DNA of 64,000 nucleotides, taken from NCBI GenBank assembly GCA_037576195.1, contig CM075101.1, positions 30,380,001 to 30,444,000 on the forward strand. The letters run 5' to 3'. The position numbers and the translations under genes were made by a program. Under the pieces are notes generated by a model. The model was not told the origin of the DNA, made no database searches, and was given only the letters and a program-made list of their open reading frames with translations. Origin of the DNA: Phytoseiulus persimilis (taxonomy: Eukaryota; Arthropoda; Arachnida; Mesostigmata; Phytoseiidae). Of this stretch, positions 61,080 to 64,000 are shown piece after piece (the stretch's first letter is position 1; the number at the start of each line of letters is the position of its first letter).

Positions 61080-62250
61080 CTGATCGAGGTTTCAATGATT
61101 TTGTCTGGACCGCTTGCAATGAGCGAAATGTAGACAGATCATCGGAGCTCTGCCGGAGAGACTCTTAAAGAAGGCATCGTGCCAGAAATTGCAACATCAA
61201 TGGATTTCGCAAAGACCTGACTCAGCCTGGACTGGATCGGGGACTGGGCATCGTTTGCAGAGACGCCCGTGTGGGTATTTGGGTCTCCGACGGTTTCAAC
61301 ACAGTCTTTGATGGGCTAAACGATACCGGCGTTTGAGATTATGATGCCCGAAGCGCATCTTCTTTCGTTCTTCGGTACAGCTCTGCGAGACCGATTAGGA
61401 TTTTCGGTGGCAAGAGTCGTCATTAGGACTCCGGGCGAAATAATGAGAAGCCTTAATTCACGGGCCTCGACTCGAAAAATTTATAGTCAGGGGAGATTGG
61501 ATAGCCATGACAGTTAATATACGTCGCAACGGTCCCGTGAGAAAGCGGTGAAGCATCGTCGATAGCAACGGGATTTCGGTCGATCCGCATCGCTCATGGC
61601 AACTCCGTGGAAAAACCAAAACAACAGACGAACGCTACATTCGCTCAAGGATGCGCAAATATTCCTCGAATGTACATAACTAGGTATAGAGGGGAGTTAT
61701 TAATGACCAGCTTGCTCTCGGACAAGACCACAAACCATAGTCGAAGAGCATGCAAGCTATCGATCATGCATACTTACTTTGAACACTGTTGTCGAAAATT
61801 CCCGTTAGCTGTCCCCCGTGAAGCCATGAAATAGGGAGCTCAGAGACGGAATCTTCCGGAAAGAATGAGCTCCTGATCGATTCTTCCGGAGTGTAATTCA
61901 TGAATGGACCGGATGGAGTTTGTTAGTGGAAGCTCAAGACTCGGGATTCATCTTGAGCGCCCTAACCAGACGCGCAGGGGATTGCGACTCCTAATGAGAC
62001 TATCATCAGACTCTCCCGCTTTCTCATCGTTTGCTCATCGGACTTTGGTTGACCAGTATTCGAAGATCCGGTACACGAAGCGGTCGGGAACCGTGCTTCT
62101 GTCACTGTCATCAGTATCGACTAGTGTTCCATCTGAGCTCGATTAGAGCACTTCGATGTTCGTGCTGCACGGACGGCCTTTCCGAGGTTGTCGAAAGTAG
62201 ACTCCACCACGGATGGTGGAACGGTGAAATATTCAAGAGCTCACGTCTCG
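61080..62250. other. No supported gene
   Basis: No open frame of interest. A pair of short near-repeats (GGAATCTTCCGGAAAGAATG and CGATTCTTCCGGAGTGTAAT) lies at about 61,848-61,902. Confidence 0.4.
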
Positions 62251-62256
62251 TTCTCG

Positions 62257-62879
62257 TCATGAACGTGACACAGCGCAGACACTACCGCAACATTTGCGCC
62301 CTGGTTGGGAGAAAATCAACATCACATGTTGTTGATTGAAACCCGACATATCTCCAGATTGAGTGCGGGGTCCTGCACATGCGACTGCCCCGAACATGTA
62401 TCGATTGTGGATTCTCTGGAACCACGCGAAGAATGATGGAGGATGCTCTGATGCTCTCATCGAGATGGATTTTCCCAGGATGAGCTCTTCCCCATGTTGC
62501 TTCACGAAATCCTCATTCGAAGTATCCAAAACGCGAATTCTCCGGAAGGCTCATGAGAAAGTTCGATATTGGTTTCTCAAATCTCGGAACTGATGCGAGT
62601 GTAGTGAATACGGATTTCGCCCCGCCCCAACACTTCGCGAAGAGCTCGGGATACAACATCGACTTCCATGGCGCGAACGACAGTGCGCATCAAAAGAATT
62701 TCCGTCACAAAATACGCGATCCCAAAAAGAATGGGCCGTGAGTATCGATTTCCACCGAGCACTCCCCTCGAGTTCTCCAGCGAGAGCACGGCTGAGAGTG
62801 AGAGCAACAACTCGAACCCGTGGCGCCGCGTGAGTAATATCTCCTTGCCGAAATCAGGGCCGATCGTTGGGGTCGTCAC
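62257..62879 (-). CDS. Coding-looking exons, one with membrane-like segment, unknown gene
   Basis: Two adjacent minus frames look coding. At 62,879-62,577: FELLLSLSAVLSLENS and RPILFGIAYFVTEILLMRTV followed by a charged helix VDVVSRALREVLGRGEIR. At 62,529-62,257: DTSNEDFVKQHGEELILGKS and FFAWFQRIHNRYMFGAVACA. They are in different frames, and no intron joining them is evident. The first resembles a receptor membrane helix plus intracellular loop. The family is unknown. Confidence 0.28.
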
Positions 62880-62899
62880 TACGCTACTACGTCAGAGAG

Positions 62900-64000
62900 C
62901 CGTCGGGTTTCAATTTGCACCATGTTCCTCTTTAGCAGCAGCATCTCCAATATTCCGTTATAGATAACTACGTTATATGAAATGCGGACAAAGTTCGGAT
63001 AAAGTTTGAACCTGCAGTGGCCAGTAAGTACCAGCAGGAGAGCCATTCCCGATCTCAAAATTCAATATTTCCTCCTCAAAGCTCGTCCTTAGCATACTCC
63101 CATCCCGTTCGTGTGCCAGTTCAGCGATGCTTCGCCGTTGGCTTGCGTCATTTCGCCTTGAGTGGACAAGCTTCTCGCTCCAATTTGCGCGTTATGCGTT
63201 GCGGACGTACTACGTGCATCGTTTCCGATGTCCTTTCCTTAACTTCCCTCCAGTGTGTGCTTCAGTGCAGCACAACCCTCATGCTCACACACACGGACAA
63301 ACCTTGAGAACGCGACTAGATGTTTGTTCGTCTCCATCTCTCAATCCGCTATCAAAAGTGAATGTTTCTCGACCAGGTTGAATTTCCGGTTGTGCCCTTG
63401 ATTATAAAATCTGTTCTTCGACTTGCATCATCTGAGCGCGCAATGATCGATCGCGGGCGGAGATACGCCCAGAATGGCGAGGATGGTTGTCGCCCCGAGA
63501 TTGGAACACTGAGTGCTCCAAACTTACCATTGGATCCCATGAAGTTTGATGTATATATCCAAGTCTCTGTGGAATACGACAGTCAAGGAAGGAGCGGTGT
63601 CCATGCTAAGGATCCCTCGTCACTAGAGAGTTCCCTCGAGGGTCGAATGGTGGAGTCGGAGCTCGAGGTCACCCGTGATACTCTGATTCTGTAGACGAGG
63701 GAACACATATAGCCCAACGGAAATCTGGCCGATCATAGAATCCCAGGATGGGTGTGGACCGCGGCAACTCACATCCTCTCTTGGAGCGCGCCTGCTTGGT
63801 GGAAGAGTGAGAGCCTCACTTTGCAGCTGGTGATAGTAGCGTAGAGCCCCTCCAGAAATCCATCGCATCTTTCTCTTTTATCGACTCATCGAGAAACCTG
63901 CTCATGTTTAAGATTCGAACAATGCCACGGAGCATCATTGCTTCGATGCGAGATCTCATTCACGTATCTACCACGCCGTTTTGTGGAATTTCGTTCGTCG
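62900..64000. other. No supported gene
   Basis: Only short overlapping frames (up to 110 codons on plus at 63,362-63,694) without recognisable features. Confidence 0.4.

Noticed and set aside
1-64000. CRISPR arrays, operons, bacterial regulatory sites, rRNA genes
   Set aside because: No regularly spaced direct repeats, no tightly packed co-oriented genes and no rRNA-like sequence. Gene structure with spliced exons shows a eukaryotic nuclear locus.

Overview
The window is eukaryotic nuclear DNA from an arthropod, most likely a chelicerate and probably a mesostigmatan mite. That placement is inferred from the base composition (near 50% GC by eye), the mostly sub-kilobase introns, the neuroligin sequence, and a retroelement tail of the type annotated in tick genomes as 'putative tick transposon'. 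No bacterial, organellar or viral gene organisation is visible, and no CRISPR array.

The one gene that can be read with confidence is a neuroligin on the minus strand. Its start codon is at 31,961 and I traced its coding exons down to about 9,617. A split stop codon and a 3' UTR exon follow, ending near an AATAAA at 9,047-9,042. Fourteen coding exons with compatible splice phases give a protein of about 973 residues: signal peptide, cholinesterase-like domain whose nucleophile Ser is replaced by Gln, one membrane helix and a cytoplasmic tail of about 250 residues. The first ten exons are secure. The tail exons (11-14) rest on splice sites and phase only. Intron 1 (about 13.7 kb) holds two copies of one tRNA-derived SINE, both in the sense orientation of the gene. 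One copy has a perfect 13-bp target-site duplication.

From 1 to 9,000 I see no supported gene, only a purine microsatellite and scattered random-looking open frames. From 32 to 41 kb I see none either; the notable item is a perfect 30-bp palindrome at 35,841-35,870. Between 41 and 48 kb, and again between 58 and 63 kb, the minus strand carries short coding-looking exons with membrane segments. They look like pieces of multi-pass membrane proteins (possibly arthropod chemoreceptors), at least one interrupted by a stop. These calls are weak. A diverged array of about 76 bp x 3 lies at 45,634-45,863 within one of these stretches.

Three non-LTR retrotransposon remnants lie in the right third. 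Two are head-to-tail on the plus strand: a 5'-truncated LINE with a nearly complete reverse transcriptase at 51.56-53.06 kb, and an R1/Jockey-like 3' end at 53.88-54.91 kb. The third is on the minus strand at 61.0-60.1 kb and is the 3' end of a 'tick transposon'-type element with a zinc cluster and a restriction-like-nuclease-type motif. All three are decayed.
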